The notes: generated from the letters alone by a model not told the origin. DNA of 64,000 nucleotides from CAVXFS01 sp049582805 (GCA_049582805.1 JBAUUR010000111.1:28547-92546), one strand, 5' to 3'. Positions 41,576 through 51,063 are shown, numbered from the stretch's first letter. Numbers and translations: made by a program.

Positions 41576-43122
41576 AATTCGTATGTGCCCTCATGGCTAT
41601 GCTGTTCGTCGCGTGCAATGCTTACGCCGCTTCCTTGCCCTCCGTCGTGCGCAAGGCTTTGAAGGAGGCGAACATCCAGCTGGTCAACATCGGTGTCGAG
41701 GTGCGCGAGCTGAATGCACACAAGCCGCTCATCAGCGTCAATGCAAAACAGGCGATGAACCCGGCTTCGACCATGAAGCTGCTTACCACCTACGCCGCGT
41801 TGGACATGCTTGGCCCTGCATACACATGGAACACCGAGGCGTATCTGGATGGCGAACTGAAGGATGGCGTGCTGCAAGGCGACCTGATCCTGAAAGGTTA
41901 CGGCGATCCGAAATTCACCATTGAGCAATTCTGGCTCTGGTTGAGCGAACTGCGCGCACGCGGCCTGCGTGACATACGCGGCGATCTCGTGCTGGATCGG
42001 AGTTATTTCAACTTGCCCTCGTATGACCCTGCAGCATTCGACAACGACCCGATGCGCGCCTACAACGTCGGCCCCGATGCGCTGCTGCTCAACTTCAATA
42101 CACTGCACTTGCGCTATTTGCCGGAGAACAACGCATTGAAAGTAATCAGCGAGCCGCCACTTGAGGGTGTGAAGCTCGATAACCGCATCACCGCGCAGCC
42201 GTCCAATGCAGATTGCGACAATTGGGACGATGGCATCCATTTACAGCCGAACGGCGACAGCGTTATTTTGCAAGGCAATTATCCGAACGGGTGTGGAGAA
42301 CGCGAACAGAGCCTCAGCGTGATGCCGCACCTGCGCTATGTGGAAGCCGTGTTCCGCAAGCTGTGGCAGGAACTGGGCGGCACGCTGAACGGAAAAATGC
42401 GCGAGGGAGTGGTAAGCAGCAGCGCGCGGCTTTTCTCCACGCACCGGTCCGAACCGTTGGGTGTGGTCATCCGCGATATCAACAAATTCAGCAACAACGT
42501 CATGGCGCGCCAATTGTTTCTGAGCCTGGGCGCTTCAGATCCCTCTCCCCCGTGCCCGCAAGTGGTAGGCCGTGGCTGTATTGCCGCTAATGACAAAGTC
42601 AGGCAATCCGTTACCAGCCAAAGGCTGGATGGAATTGACACAGCGGCAACAACCATGCACACAAGAGAAAGCGGGGGAGAGGAGATGCAGCAGAGGATGA
42701 CGTCCACCAGTCTCGAACGCAGCATCCAGGCCGTCCACGACTGGCTGCAAAGACAGCGGCTCGACTTCCCCGAACTGGTATTGGAAAACGGTGCTGGCCT
42801 GTCCCGCATGGAGCGTATCAGCCCGCACAGCATGGCGTTGTTGTTGCAGAGCGCTGCCAATCATCCGTTCAGCGCCGAATTGCAAGCCTCGCTGCCCATC
42901 CTTGGCGTGGACGGCACGGTTAAAAAACGCCTGAAGGAAAGCGCTGCCGCAAGCCACGCCCACCTCAAGACCGGCACGCTGGAAGGCGTGAAGACCGTCG
43001 CAGGCTACGTGCGCTCGCGCAACGGTAAGGAATGGGTTGTGGTATTCTTCATTGCCGACCCCAACGCCAGACATGGACAGGCTGCACAGGATGCGCTGAT
43101 AGACTGGGTGCAGGGGCGTTGA
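41572..43122 (+). CDS. dacB: Penicillin-binding protein 4 (DacB) with 48-residue insertion
   Basis: 516 residues. A signal peptide ends near AYAAS. It trims peptidoglycan as D-Ala-D-Ala carboxypeptidase/endopeptidase. Active-site motifs are Ser66-x-x-Lys69 (STMK), SNN in KFSNNVMARQLF, and KTG in LKTGTLEG. Between SLGAS and MQQRMTST it has 48 extra residues (324-371), encoded by a 144-bp repeat. Homologues run almost directly from the SxN helix into the AVxxWL helix. The site is a surface loop in E. coli PBP4, so the enzyme may remain active. Coupled to bioA by an ATGA overlap. Confidence 0.9.
   Translation: MKFVCALMAMLFVACNAYAASLPSVVRKALKEANIQLVNIGVEVRELNAHKPLISVNAKQAMNPASTMKLLTTYAALDMLGPAYTWNTEAYLDGELKDGVLQGDLILKGYGDPKFTIEQFWLWLSELRARGLRDIRGDLVLDRSYFNLPSYDPAAFDNDPMRAYNVGPDALLLNFNTLHLRYLPENNALKVISEPPLEGVKLDNRITAQPSNADCDNWDDGIHLQPNGDSVILQGNYPNGCGEREQSLSVMPHLRYVEAVFRKLWQELGGTLNGKMREGVVSSSARLFSTHRSEPLGVVIRDINKFSNNVMARQLFLSLGASDPSPPCPQVVGRGCIAANDKVRQSVTSQRLDGIDTAATTMHTRESGGEEMQQRMTSTSLERSIQAVHDWLQRQRLDFPELVLENGAGLSRMERISPHSMALLLQSAANHPFSAELQASLPILGVDGTVKKRLKESAAASHAHLKTGTLEGVKTVAGYVRSRNGKEWVVVFFIADPNARHGQAAQDALIDWVQGR
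42541..42684. repeat. 144-bp element inserted in frame in dacB, with nested palindrome
   Basis: Ends are inverted copies of CTCTCCCCCG. Arms match the intergenic repeat at 4884-4976 (GTAGGCCGTGG, GCCGCT and AGCGGCAACAACCA). In the centre about 53 bp are extra and contain another hairpin, CCAGCC-AAA-GGCTGG, related in style to the repeat at 51959-51988. Length is exactly 48 codons and no stop is introduced. It is thus a composite mobile-type repeat read as protein. Confidence 0.75.
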
Positions 43123-43164
43123 GGTACACTGGGGCGATTCGGATGATTCATCATACCCAATAAA

Positions 43165-44628
43165 TCACAACCCCAGTTCGCCCCACATCGCATCCACTTT
43201 CGCCTTCACTGCCGCATCCATGACAATGGGTGTACCCCATTCGCGCTGGGTTTCGCCCGGCCATTTGTTGGTCGCATCCAGCCCCATCTTGCCACCCAGA
43301 CCGGACACCGGGCTGGCGAAGTCGAGGTAGTCGATCGGCGTGTTCTCCACCAGCAGTGTGTCGCGCACTGGGTCCACACGCGTGGTGATCGCCCAGATCA
43401 CTTCGTTCCAGTTGCGCACGTCGATGTCATCATCAACGACGATGATGAACTTGGTGTACATGAACTGGCGCAGGTAGGACCAGATGCCGAACATCACGCG
43501 CTTGGCGTGTCCAGGATATTGTTTCTTGATGCTGACCACCGCCATGCGATAGCTGCACCCTTCCGGCGGCAGATAAAAATCCATAATCTCGGGAAACTGT
43601 TTCTGCAGCAGCGGCACGAACACTTCGTTCAACGCCACGCCCAGCATGGATGGCTCATCGGGCGGTTTGCCAGTGTAGGTGGAATGATAGATAGGCTCGC
43701 GGCGCATGGTGATGCGCTGGATGGTGAACACCGGGAACTTTTCCTGCTCGTTGTAATAGCCGGTGTGGTCACCGTAAGGGCCTTCGAGTGCGGTCTCGTG
43801 CGGGTGGATCACCCCTTCCAGCACTATCTCGGCGGAAGCGGGTACTTGCAGATCACTACCCAAACATTTCACCAGTTCGGTCTTGCTGCCACGCAACAAT
43901 CCGGCGAACTGATATTCGGAAAGGCTGTCCGGCACGGGCGTCACTGCGCCAAGGATGGTAGCCGGGTCGGCGCCGATCACCACCGCGAGCGGAAATGGCT
44001 GCCCCGGATTTTTTTCGCAATGGTCGCGGAAATCCAGCGCGCCGCCGCGATGCGCCAGCCAGCGCATGATGACCTTGTTCGGCGCGATCACCTGCTGGCG
44101 GTAAATACCGAGATTCTGGCGCGGCTTGTTCGGGCCTCTGGTCACCACCAGCCCCCAGGTGATCAGCGGGGCGACATCGCCGGGCCAGCAATGCTGGATC
44201 GGCAGCTTGCCCAAATCCACGTTGTTGCCTTCCCAAATGATTTCCTGGCACGGCGCAGATGAAACAACCTTGGGCGACATGGTGAGCACCTGCTTCAGCA
44301 CCGGCCATTTCTCCCATGCGTCCTTCAGGCCTTTGGGTGGCTCCGGCTCCTTGAGGTAGGCCAGCAGCTTGCCCACTTCGCGTAAAGCGGTGGTGGATGC
44401 TTCGCCCATGCCAAGCGCCACGCGGCGCGGCGTACCAAACAGATTCGCCAATACCGGCATGTTGTGCCCGACCGGATTTTCGAACAGGATTGCCGGACCT
44501 TGCGCGCGCAAAACACGGTCGCAGATCTCGGTCATCTCCAGATACGGTGAAACCGGCGCAGAGACGTGCCTGAGCTCGCCGAGCTTTTCCAGTTGTGCGA
44601 TGAAATCGCGCAGGTCGTGGTATTTCAT
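43165..44628 (-). CDS. ubiD: UbiD-family decarboxylase (ubiquinone synthesis)
   Basis: 487 residues, usual size. It removes the carboxylate from 3-polyprenyl-4-hydroxybenzoate using prenylated FMN. It starts YHDLRDFIAQLEKLGELRH and shows IGADPATILGAVTP, the catalytic region IVLEGVIHPHETALEGPYGD (with Glu-x-x-x-x-x-Glu) and DDDIDVRNWNEVIWA near the C-terminus. Convergent with dacB. No UbiX gene is adjacent. Confidence 0.94.
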   Translation of the reverse strand: MKYHDLRDFIAQLEKLGELRHVSAPVSPYLEMTEICDRVLRAQGPAILFENPVGHNMPVLANLFGTPRRVALGMGEASTTALREVGKLLAYLKEPEPPKGLKDAWEKWPVLKQVLTMSPKVVSSAPCQEIIWEGNNVDLGKLPIQHCWPGDVAPLITWGLVVTRGPNKPRQNLGIYRQQVIAPNKVIMRWLAHRGGALDFRDHCEKNPGQPFPLAVVIGADPATILGAVTPVPDSLSEYQFAGLLRGSKTELVKCLGSDLQVPASAEIVLEGVIHPHETALEGPYGDHTGYYNEQEKFPVFTIQRITMRREPIYHSTYTGKPPDEPSMLGVALNEVFVPLLQKQFPEIMDFYLPPEGCSYRMAVVSIKKQYPGHAKRVMFGIWSYLRQFMYTKFIIVVDDDIDVRNWNEVIWAITTRVDPVRDTLLVENTPIDYLDFASPVSGLGGKMGLDATNKWPGETQREWGTPIVMDAAVKAKVDAMWGELGL

Positions 44629-44650
44629 TTTAAATGTTCACCCATCATTG

Positions 44651-44725
44651 GTAGGGGCGTATGGCAATACGCCCTTCTCCAGGTATTCGGTATGCCACGA
44701 AAGGCGTATTGCCATACGCCCCTAC
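44651..44725. repeat. 75-bp perfect hairpin repeat between ubiD and the acyltransferase
   Basis: The first 23 and last 23 bases are exact inverted repeats (starting GTAGGGGCGTATGGC) around a 29-bp loop. It lies between the ubiD start and the stop of the upstream acyltransferase gene. It is a dispersed repeat of a kind seen in several proteobacterial genomes. Confidence 0.8.
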
Positions 44726-44744
44726 GGTGTTCAAATGCATTATT

Positions 44745-45611
44745 TCAATAAAACTTCTCTTCGCCCTCCGGGCGTGTCTTGAATCGCTTGTGCAGCCAGA
44801 AATACTGTTCCGGCATTTCCACTACGCGCTGCTCGATAAACTCGTTTATCCGACGGGCATCCGCTTCCGCATCTCCGGTCGGATAATTCTCCCATGCCGG
44901 GTAAAAACGTATCTCATAGCCCTGGCCATCGGGCAATACGCGTGGAATGCAGGGTAATATCCGCGAGCCGGTCATTTGAGCCAGGCGTGAGGCACTGGTC
45001 AGGGTCGACGCGGGCACGCCGAAGAACGGGATGAACATCGCATCCCTGGCGGCAAAATCCTGGTCCGGCAGATACAGCAATGGGTAGCCTTCGCGCATCG
45101 CCTTCACGATCGGACGCAAACCCTGCTGGCGCGAAAAGATGCGCTGGTCGCCGAAACGGGTGCGTTTTTCAATCAGCAGTTTGTTCAGATAGGCATTTTT
45201 CTGGTTCGAATACACGCTGACACCATGGGTATGCAGGGATAGCCAGGCGCCGGCAACATCCAGCGCCACAAAATGCGGCAGCAACCCGATGTAGGGCCTG
45301 CCCTGTACGGCGTTGAAATGTTCCAGCCCCTCCACACGGATCAGGCTCAGGATCCGTTCGTTGCTTGACCACCACAAGATACTGCGCTCGAGAAAGCTGC
45401 GTCCGAACGCCATGAAATTGCGTCGTACCAGATCGGCTCGTGTTTGTTCGCTCATTTCGGGAAAACACAGCCGCAAATTTATGGTGGCAACTTTGCGGCG
45501 TTCGGCAGCCAGTAAGTACAGCAGCAGCCCCAGCATGCTTCCTGACCAGGCCAATACCCGGAACGGCAGGAAATGCGCAAGCCACAACACGAAAACGCCC
45601 AGGCGTGTCAT
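44745..45611 (-). CDS. LpxL/HtrB-family lipid A acyltransferase (second copy)
   Basis: 288 residues. An N-terminal membrane helix is followed by the acyltransferase motif HFVALD (HxxxxD) near residue 112 and LYLPDQDFAARDAMFIPFFG. It adds a secondary acyl chain to lipid A from acyl-ACP. Start overlaps the upstream homologue by 4 bp; the two together probably add the two secondary chains. Confidence 0.88.
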   Translation of the reverse strand: MTRLGVFVLWLAHFLPFRVLAWSGSMLGLLLYLLAAERRKVATINLRLCFPEMSEQTRADLVRRNFMAFGRSFLERSILWWSSNERILSLIRVEGLEHFNAVQGRPYIGLLPHFVALDVAGAWLSLHTHGVSVYSNQKNAYLNKLLIEKRTRFGDQRIFSRQQGLRPIVKAMREGYPLLYLPDQDFAARDAMFIPFFGVPASTLTSASRLAQMTGSRILPCIPRVLPDGQGYEIRFYPAWENYPTGDAEADARRINEFIEQRVVEMPEQYFWLHKRFKTRPEGEEKFY

Positions 45612-46495
45612 TGCGTCTGCCTTTCTGCTGCTTCGCGTGGCGCTTCAACGCCGGAAGGGATCTTGTAGCGGTTGTAGCTCCACAAATACTGCTTTGGGCA
45701 GGCGCTTATGACTTTCTCAAGAGCGGCATTGATCTGCCTGGAAACAGAAATTCCGGTGTCGATGATCAGCGGTTCGATATGGATGGCATATCCTCTTCCT
45801 TTGGGCAGCCGCTCGGCGTAGGACATGACTACACTGGCTCCGCTGCTTTCCAGCAGGCGGCCAATAAGTGACATGGTATAGGCCGGGCGACCAAAGAAAT
45901 CCGCCCACTCCCCCTCGCCATTTCCCGGAACCTGGTCGGGCAGCACACCGATGGTTTCGCCGCGCTTGAGCGCCTTGTACATCGCCCGTACGCCGCTCAC
46001 ATCGGCGCGCACCATGCGCAAATGCCCACGCTGACGTCCGCTGCGGGTCACCTCATCCAGCCAGGCAAGTTTGGGTACGCGGTACATGGAGGTCATCGGA
46101 ATCCGGGCGGCAACATATAAACCCATCACTTCGAAACATCCCAGATGAGGTGTCAAAACAATCAACCCCTTGCCGGCAGCCAGAGCAGTTTCAACATGGT
46201 TCCAGCCATGGCTCGTTTTAACACTGTCCATGACCTCGTTTATCGGGCGTCGCCACACCCAGGGCAACTCGGCTATGCTTTTCCCGGCTTCAGCCACATT
46301 GGCATGCAGCAATTCCCGGAATTCGGTTCTGGAACTGTGTTTGCAAAAATTCTCCAGATTTCCTCGCAACTGCGCTGCATATTTGCCGGAAAACCGGTAA
46401 ACCACCCAGCCCAGCCGGGCACCAAGGCGATGCAGGGCGCTTAGCGGTATGTGCGCAAATAGATCGAACAGGCGGGCAACCAAGGCAGAGCGCAT
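45608..46495 (-). CDS. LpxL/HtrB-family lipid A acyltransferase (first copy)
   Basis: 295 residues from the ATG at 46495. HLGCFE (HxxxxE) in LIVLTPHLGCFEVMG, and VLPDQVPGNGEGEWADFFG, mark the same family as the next gene. The sequences differ clearly, so they are not recent copies. It is divergent from metK with a 61-bp gap. Confidence 0.88.
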   Translation of the reverse strand: MRSALVARLFDLFAHIPLSALHRLGARLGWVVYRFSGKYAAQLRGNLENFCKHSSRTEFRELLHANVAEAGKSIAELPWVWRRPINEVMDSVKTSHGWNHVETALAAGKGLIVLTPHLGCFEVMGLYVAARIPMTSMYRVPKLAWLDEVTRSGRQRGHLRMVRADVSGVRAMYKALKRGETIGVLPDQVPGNGEGEWADFFGRPAYTMSLIGRLLESSGASVVMSYAERLPKGRGYAIHIEPLIIDTGISVSRQINAALEKVISACPKQYLWSYNRYKIPSGVEAPREAAERQTQ

Positions 46496-46512
46496 GGGTA
46501 GAAGTATTCTTT

Positions 46513-46521
46513 TGCTATAAT
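46513..46521 (+). promoter_or_regulatory. Extended -10 promoter of metK
   Basis: TGC followed by TATAAT is an extended -10 box 35 bp before the metK ATG. No good -35 is visible 17 bp upstream, as is usual for extended -10 promoters. No SAM riboswitch was recognised in the short leader. Confidence 0.5.
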
Positions 46522-46556
46522 GGGCGTTCTTTACAACTTGAGATTTGCGAAGCGCC

Positions 46557-47720
46557 ATGAATGAATTTTTGTTTACATCTGAATCCGTTTCCGAAGGACA
46601 TCCGGACAAGGTTGCGGATCAGATTTCCGACGCCATTGTTGATGCCATTCTAGCGCAGGACAAGCATTCGCGCATTGCAGCTGAAACGCTGTGCAATACC
46701 GGCCTGGTCGTGCTGGCGGGCGAGATTACCACCAGCGCCAACGTCGATTACATCCAGGTGGCGCGGGACACTATCAAGCGGATCGGCTACGACAATACCG
46801 AATACGGGATTGATTACAAGGGTTGTGCCGTGCTGGTCGCTTATGACAAACAGAGTCCTGACATTGCCCGGGGCGTGAACAAGGCATACGATGACGAGAT
46901 GGGTCAAGGCGCGGGGGACCAAGGGCTGATGTTCGGGTATGCCTGCACCGAAACCGACACCTTGATGCCGCTGCCAATCTATCTGGCGCACCGCATCGTC
47001 GAGCGCCAGTCGCAACTGCGTCACGACGGTCGTCTGCCCTGGTTGCGTCCGGACGCGAAATCGCAAGTGACCATTCGTTATGCGGACAACAAACCGCATT
47101 CGATCGACACCGTGGTGCTGTCCACCCAGCATGCCCCGGAAATGACGCTGGAACAGATCCGCGAAGCAGCGATCGAGGAAATCATCAAGCCGGTGCTGCC
47201 CAAGGAACTCATCAAGGGCGAGATCAAATATCTGGTCAACCCGACCGGGCGTTTCGTTATCGGCGGCCCGCAAGGCGATTGCGGCCTGACCGGACGCAAG
47301 ATCATCGTGGATACCTATGGCGGCGCGGCTCCGCATGGCGGCGGCGCTTTCTCCGGCAAGGATCCGTCCAAGGTCGACCGTTCCGCCGCCTATGCCGGGC
47401 GCTATGTGGCGAAGAACATCGTTGCCGCTGGCCTTGCCGACAAGTGCCTGATCCAGATTTCCTATGCGATTGGCGTGGCCCACCCCACCAGTGTGTGGGT
47501 TACCAGTTACGGCACCGGCAAGGTGTCAGACGAAAAGATTGCGGAACTGGTTAAGAAGCATTTCGACCTGCGTCCGAAGGGCATCGTGCAGATGCTTGAT
47601 CTGCTTCGTCCGATTTACCAGAATACCGCCGCTTATGGTCACTTCGGCCGCGAAGAACCGGAATTCACTTGGGAAAAAACGGACAAAGCAGCCGCGCTGC
47701 GCGCGGATGCCGGACTGTAG
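46557..47720 (+). CDS. metK: S-adenosylmethionine synthetase
   Basis: 387 residues. It makes SAM from methionine and ATP. The start LFTSESVSEGHPDKVADQIS, GAGDQGLMFGYA and GGGAFSGKDPSKVDRSAAYA are diagnostic. Usually ahcY follows metK in relatives; here a 555-bp gap and hemN follow. Confidence 0.97.
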   Translation: MNEFLFTSESVSEGHPDKVADQISDAIVDAILAQDKHSRIAAETLCNTGLVVLAGEITTSANVDYIQVARDTIKRIGYDNTEYGIDYKGCAVLVAYDKQSPDIARGVNKAYDDEMGQGAGDQGLMFGYACTETDTLMPLPIYLAHRIVERQSQLRHDGRLPWLRPDAKSQVTIRYADNKPHSIDTVVLSTQHAPEMTLEQIREAAIEEIIKPVLPKELIKGEIKYLVNPTGRFVIGGPQGDCGLTGRKIIVDTYGGAAPHGGGAFSGKDPSKVDRSAAYAGRYVAKNIVAAGLADKCLIQISYAIGVAHPTSVWVTSYGTGKVSDEKIAELVKKHFDLRPKGIVQMLDLLRPIYQNTAAYGHFGREEPEFTWEKTDKAAALRADAGL

Positions 47721-48275
47721 GCACGCCCGGTGTTTCGGGGCAGGCTCTCGTCCGCGGATCGGGGAACTTGCGCAGAAAGTTAAGCCGCGCAGCGCTGGCC
47801 GAAGCCAAAATACGGATTAGGCAACGGCACTTAGGGCTGATGCAGTCCTGCAAGCCTTTTATCCGGAAAAAATTAGCGGAGAATCTCTCATCGCTTCATG
47901 ACGTTGTGCTGCATGTGTAGGTGCGAATGTATTCGCACATAACTTGTTGTGGGTGACTCGTCCCCCTGGCCGATCATTGATCAGTTTTGATAATCGCAGA
48001 ACAGACCTCGATACAGACCATCCCTTTATCAGCTTGTCAGTTCGATAATGGCAAAACAAATACTGCTGACACCAAGGCCTGCCAGTTCGCGCTGGGAACT
48101 GCCCTGATAAACATCGTGTCCCAGGCCAAGGAAGTAAAATATTTGTTTGGATTCCATTATTTTTCAGTCGGCCTTTGTGGCTGAAACACAAAGCAGCATT
48201 GCGTAATTTATTAGGGTATTTTATGCCCTGCTGGCTTATAATCAGGCCTGAATCCTTACCAAGTGCAGAGTTATC
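47721..48275. other. Gap between metK and hemN
   Basis: 555 bp without a convincing gene. It holds a perfect 8-bp inverted repeat GTGCGAAT-GT-ATTCGCAC (47921-47938), a TATAAT (48237-48242) about 34 bp before the hemN start with a weak -35, and two open frames of no known family. Confidence 0.5.
47921..47938. repeat. Small hairpin repeat in the metK-hemN gap
   Basis: GTGCGAAT and ATTCGCAC separated by two bases. This GCGAATnnATTCGC form is a very common intergenic repeat in proteobacteria. Confidence 0.6.
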
Positions 48276-49670
48276 ATGTCAACAAGCTTGAAGCCATCAC
48301 CCGGGCTGGAAGTGGATCTGGATTTGATCCGCAGGCTGGACAAAAACGGACCGCGTTACACTTCCTATCCGACTGCCGACCGTTTCACAAAGACTTTCAG
48401 CATCGACAGTTATCGTTACTGGATCGGCAAGCGCGACGCCTCGCGCGCGTTATCCTTGTATGTGCACATCCCGTTCTGCAATACGCTGTGTTTTTATTGT
48501 GCCTGCAACAAGATCATCACCAAGGATAAAACCAAGTCCGCCAAGTATGTGGAATACCTGGTCAAGGAACTGGAGATGCAGGCAGCGTTAATGCCGGGTG
48601 AGCGCCGGCTGGAACAGTTGCACTGGGGAGGCGGTACGCCGACTTTCCTGAGCGACGACGAGATGCGCACCCTGATGGGCGCGATCAACAAGCATTTCAC
48701 GCTGGTGCCGGACGGCGAATATTCGATCGAAATCGATCCGCGCAAGGTGCAGGACGAGACCATCGCATTGCTTGGCCAGCTCGGCTTCAACCGTATCAGC
48801 ATCGGTGTGCAGGATTTCGACGCGGAGGTCCAAAAGGCGGTGAACCGCATCCAGAGCGAAGAGGAGACCCTGCGAGTGATCCGCGCGGCGCGCGCCAATG
48901 GTTTCAAGTCGGTCAGCATAGACCTGATCTACGGTCTGCCCAAGCAAACCATCGAAGGATTCAAGGCTACGCTGGACAAGGTAATCGCCGCCAACCCGGA
49001 TCGCCTGTCCATCTACAACTATGCGCACCTGCCCACCCTCTTCATGCCGCAGCGGCGCATCCACGAGGAAGATCTGCCACCGCCGCAAGCCAAGCTGGAT
49101 ATCCTGAAACTGGCAGTGAGTACGCTGACCGATGCGGGCTATGTCTATATCGGCATGGACCATTTCGCCAAGCCTGATGACGAGCTGGCGGTGGCGCAAC
49201 GCCAGCGGCGGCTGCACCGCAATTTCCAGGGATACTCCACCCATGCTGATTGCGACCTGGTCGCGGTTGGCATCAGCTCCATCGGCAAGATCGGCCCGAC
49301 CTACAGCCAGAATTTCCGCGAGGATCAGGAATACTATGCCGCGCTTGACCGCAACGAGCTGCCCATCATGCGCGGTCTGGAGCTGGACGCCGACGATCTG
49401 GTGCGCCGCGAAATCATCCAGGCGCTGATGTGTCATTTCGAGATTTCCAGGGAAGCTTTCGAAACCAGGTTCCAGATCGACTTTGACAGCTACTTCGCGG
49501 TCGAGCTCGGCGAGTTGCGCGAATATGAGCGCGAAGGATTGCTCACGCTGGAGCCGGAGTGGGTACGTGTCACACCCAAAGGACGCATGCTGATCCGCAA
49601 TATTTGCATGGTTTTCGACAAGTACCTGCGCACACGGCAGGAACATGCCCGTTATTCCAAGGTGATATAG
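48276..49670 (+). CDS. hemN: Oxygen-independent coproporphyrinogen III oxidase HemN
   Basis: 464 residues. Radical-SAM cysteines Cys68, Cys72 and Cys75 lie in PFCNTLCFYCACNK (CxxxCxxC plus a further Cys), followed by LHWGGGTPTFL and the C-terminal HemN domain (DHFAKPDDELAVAQRQRRLH). It works without O2, complementing hemF at 6100-7014. The length and YTSYPTADRF fit genuine HemN, not HemW. Confidence 0.95.
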   Translation: MSTSLKPSPGLEVDLDLIRRLDKNGPRYTSYPTADRFTKTFSIDSYRYWIGKRDASRALSLYVHIPFCNTLCFYCACNKIITKDKTKSAKYVEYLVKELEMQAALMPGERRLEQLHWGGGTPTFLSDDEMRTLMGAINKHFTLVPDGEYSIEIDPRKVQDETIALLGQLGFNRISIGVQDFDAEVQKAVNRIQSEEETLRVIRAARANGFKSVSIDLIYGLPKQTIEGFKATLDKVIAANPDRLSIYNYAHLPTLFMPQRRIHEEDLPPPQAKLDILKLAVSTLTDAGYVYIGMDHFAKPDDELAVAQRQRRLHRNFQGYSTHADCDLVAVGISSIGKIGPTYSQNFREDQEYYAALDRNELPIMRGLELDADDLVRREIIQALMCHFEISREAFETRFQIDFDSYFAVELGELREYEREGLLTLEPEWVRVTPKGRMLIRNICMVFDKYLRTRQEHARYSKVI

Positions 49671-49728
49671 CGCGTCCGATCAGTCCGGACCATAAAGACC
49701 GGCAGCCACGAACTCTGGGAGAAAATTT

Positions 49729-50997
49729 ATGAAGCGGGTTGATGATTTCCGCTTGTGCTTTGGCAGGCGGGAATTGGTGCCGATTATAATCGGCGGTATG
49801 GGCGTGGACATTTCAACGGCTGACCTCGCGCTGGAAGCTGCGCGTCTGGGTGGCGTCGGGCACATCTCCGACGCCATGCTGCCGACCGTAAGCGATCGCC
49901 GTTATGACACCGATTTTGTCAAGGATAAGCTTCAGCAGTACAAGTTCAACATCAACAACGCCGACAAGTCCGCAGTGAAATTCAATCTCGGCCAGATTGC
50001 CGAGGCCACACGCCTGCACATCGAGCACACGATGCAGCGCAAGCGTGGCGAAGGCATGGTGTTCATCAACTGCATGGAAAAACTTACCATGAATTCGCCG
50101 CGCGATACTCTCAGAGTGAGGCTGCATTCCGCGCTGGATGCGGGCATAGACGGCATCACTCTCGCCGCCGGACTGCATCTTGGATCGTTTACGCTGATGG
50201 AAGACCATCCACGCTTTCGCGATGCCAAACTGGGTATCATCGTATCCAGCCTGCGCGCGCTGCAACTGTTTCTGCGCAAGAATGTCCGCACCAACCGCCT
50301 GCCGGATTACATTGTGGTGGAAGGCCCCCTGGCGGGCGGCCATCTCGGTTTCGGCATGGACTGGGCGAAATACGATTTGCGCACCATCGTCAATGAAATT
50401 CACCAATACCTGAAGGCTGAACATCTGGATATTCCACTGGTTCCGGCCGGGGGCATATTTACCGGCAGCGATGCCGTGTCTTACCTGGAAGAAGGCGCGG
50501 CCGCGGTGCAGGTGGCGACGCGCTTTACCGCTTCCAGGGAGTGCGGCTTGCCCCGGGACGTGATGCAGGAATATTTCCGCGCCCGGGAGGAAGACATCGA
50601 GGTCAATACCATTTCGCCTACCGGCTATCCGATGCGCATGCTGAAGAACAGCCCGGCTATCGGGTCCGGCATCCGTCCCGGTTGCGAATCCTACGGCTAT
50701 TTGCTCGATGCCAACGGCAACTGCTCCTATATTGATGCATATAACCGTGAAGTCGCGGCGCACCCCGATGCGAAGAAAATTTCCGTCATGGACAAGACCT
50801 GTTTGTGCACCCACATGCGCAACTTCAAATGCTGGACGTGCGGGCATTACACCTATCGCCTCAAGGACACCACGAACAAGCTGGCGGACGGTTCATATCA
50901 GATACTGAGTGCCGAGCACGTGTTCAAGGACTATCAGTTCAGCACCGACTACAAGGTTGCCCTGCCGGAACCGCTGATACCGGAACCCTCGATTTAG
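49729..50997 (+). CDS. Nitronate monooxygenase-like FMN protein with C-terminal cysteine cluster
   Basis: 422 residues. The N-terminal 340 follow the NPD/FabK TIM-barrel pattern: PIIIGGMGVDIST, AARLGGVGHISDAM, VVEGPLAGGHLGFG, DIPLVPAGGIFTGSDAVSYL and the phosphate-binding GAAAVQVATRF. The tail adds a cysteine set, CLCTHMRNFKCWTCGH (C-x-C-x7-C-x2-C), which usual nitronate monooxygenases lack and could bind zinc or an iron-sulfur cluster. True substrate unknown. Gap to hemN is 58 bp on the same strand. Confidence 0.75.
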   Translation: MKRVDDFRLCFGRRELVPIIIGGMGVDISTADLALEAARLGGVGHISDAMLPTVSDRRYDTDFVKDKLQQYKFNINNADKSAVKFNLGQIAEATRLHIEHTMQRKRGEGMVFINCMEKLTMNSPRDTLRVRLHSALDAGIDGITLAAGLHLGSFTLMEDHPRFRDAKLGIIVSSLRALQLFLRKNVRTNRLPDYIVVEGPLAGGHLGFGMDWAKYDLRTIVNEIHQYLKAEHLDIPLVPAGGIFTGSDAVSYLEEGAAAVQVATRFTASRECGLPRDVMQEYFRAREEDIEVNTISPTGYPMRMLKNSPAIGSGIRPGCESYGYLLDANGNCSYIDAYNREVAAHPDAKKISVMDKTCLCTHMRNFKCWTCGHYTYRLKDTTNKLADGSYQILSAEHVFKDYQFSTDYKVALPEPLIPEPSI

Positions 50998-51063
50998 GCT
51001 CGGATTTTGGGGTTGAAATGACGGATATGATAAAGCTGGTCCGCGTGGAGCTGGGGGCATCGA

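Noticed and set aside
47721..47860. Possible SAH riboswitch after metK (GCAGGCTC and ACGGCAC pieces)
   Set aside because: The conserved pieces are in the wrong order and spacing, and ahcY is not downstream.
47969..47990. FNR-like box before hemN (TTGATCAGTTTTGAT)
   Set aside because: The two halves are direct, not inverted, so it does not match TTGATnnnnATCAA.
47859..48191. Open frame of 110 codons on the minus strand in the metK-hemN gap
   Set aside because: No signal peptide, motif or ribosome site; overlaps a plausible hemN control region and a hairpin repeat.
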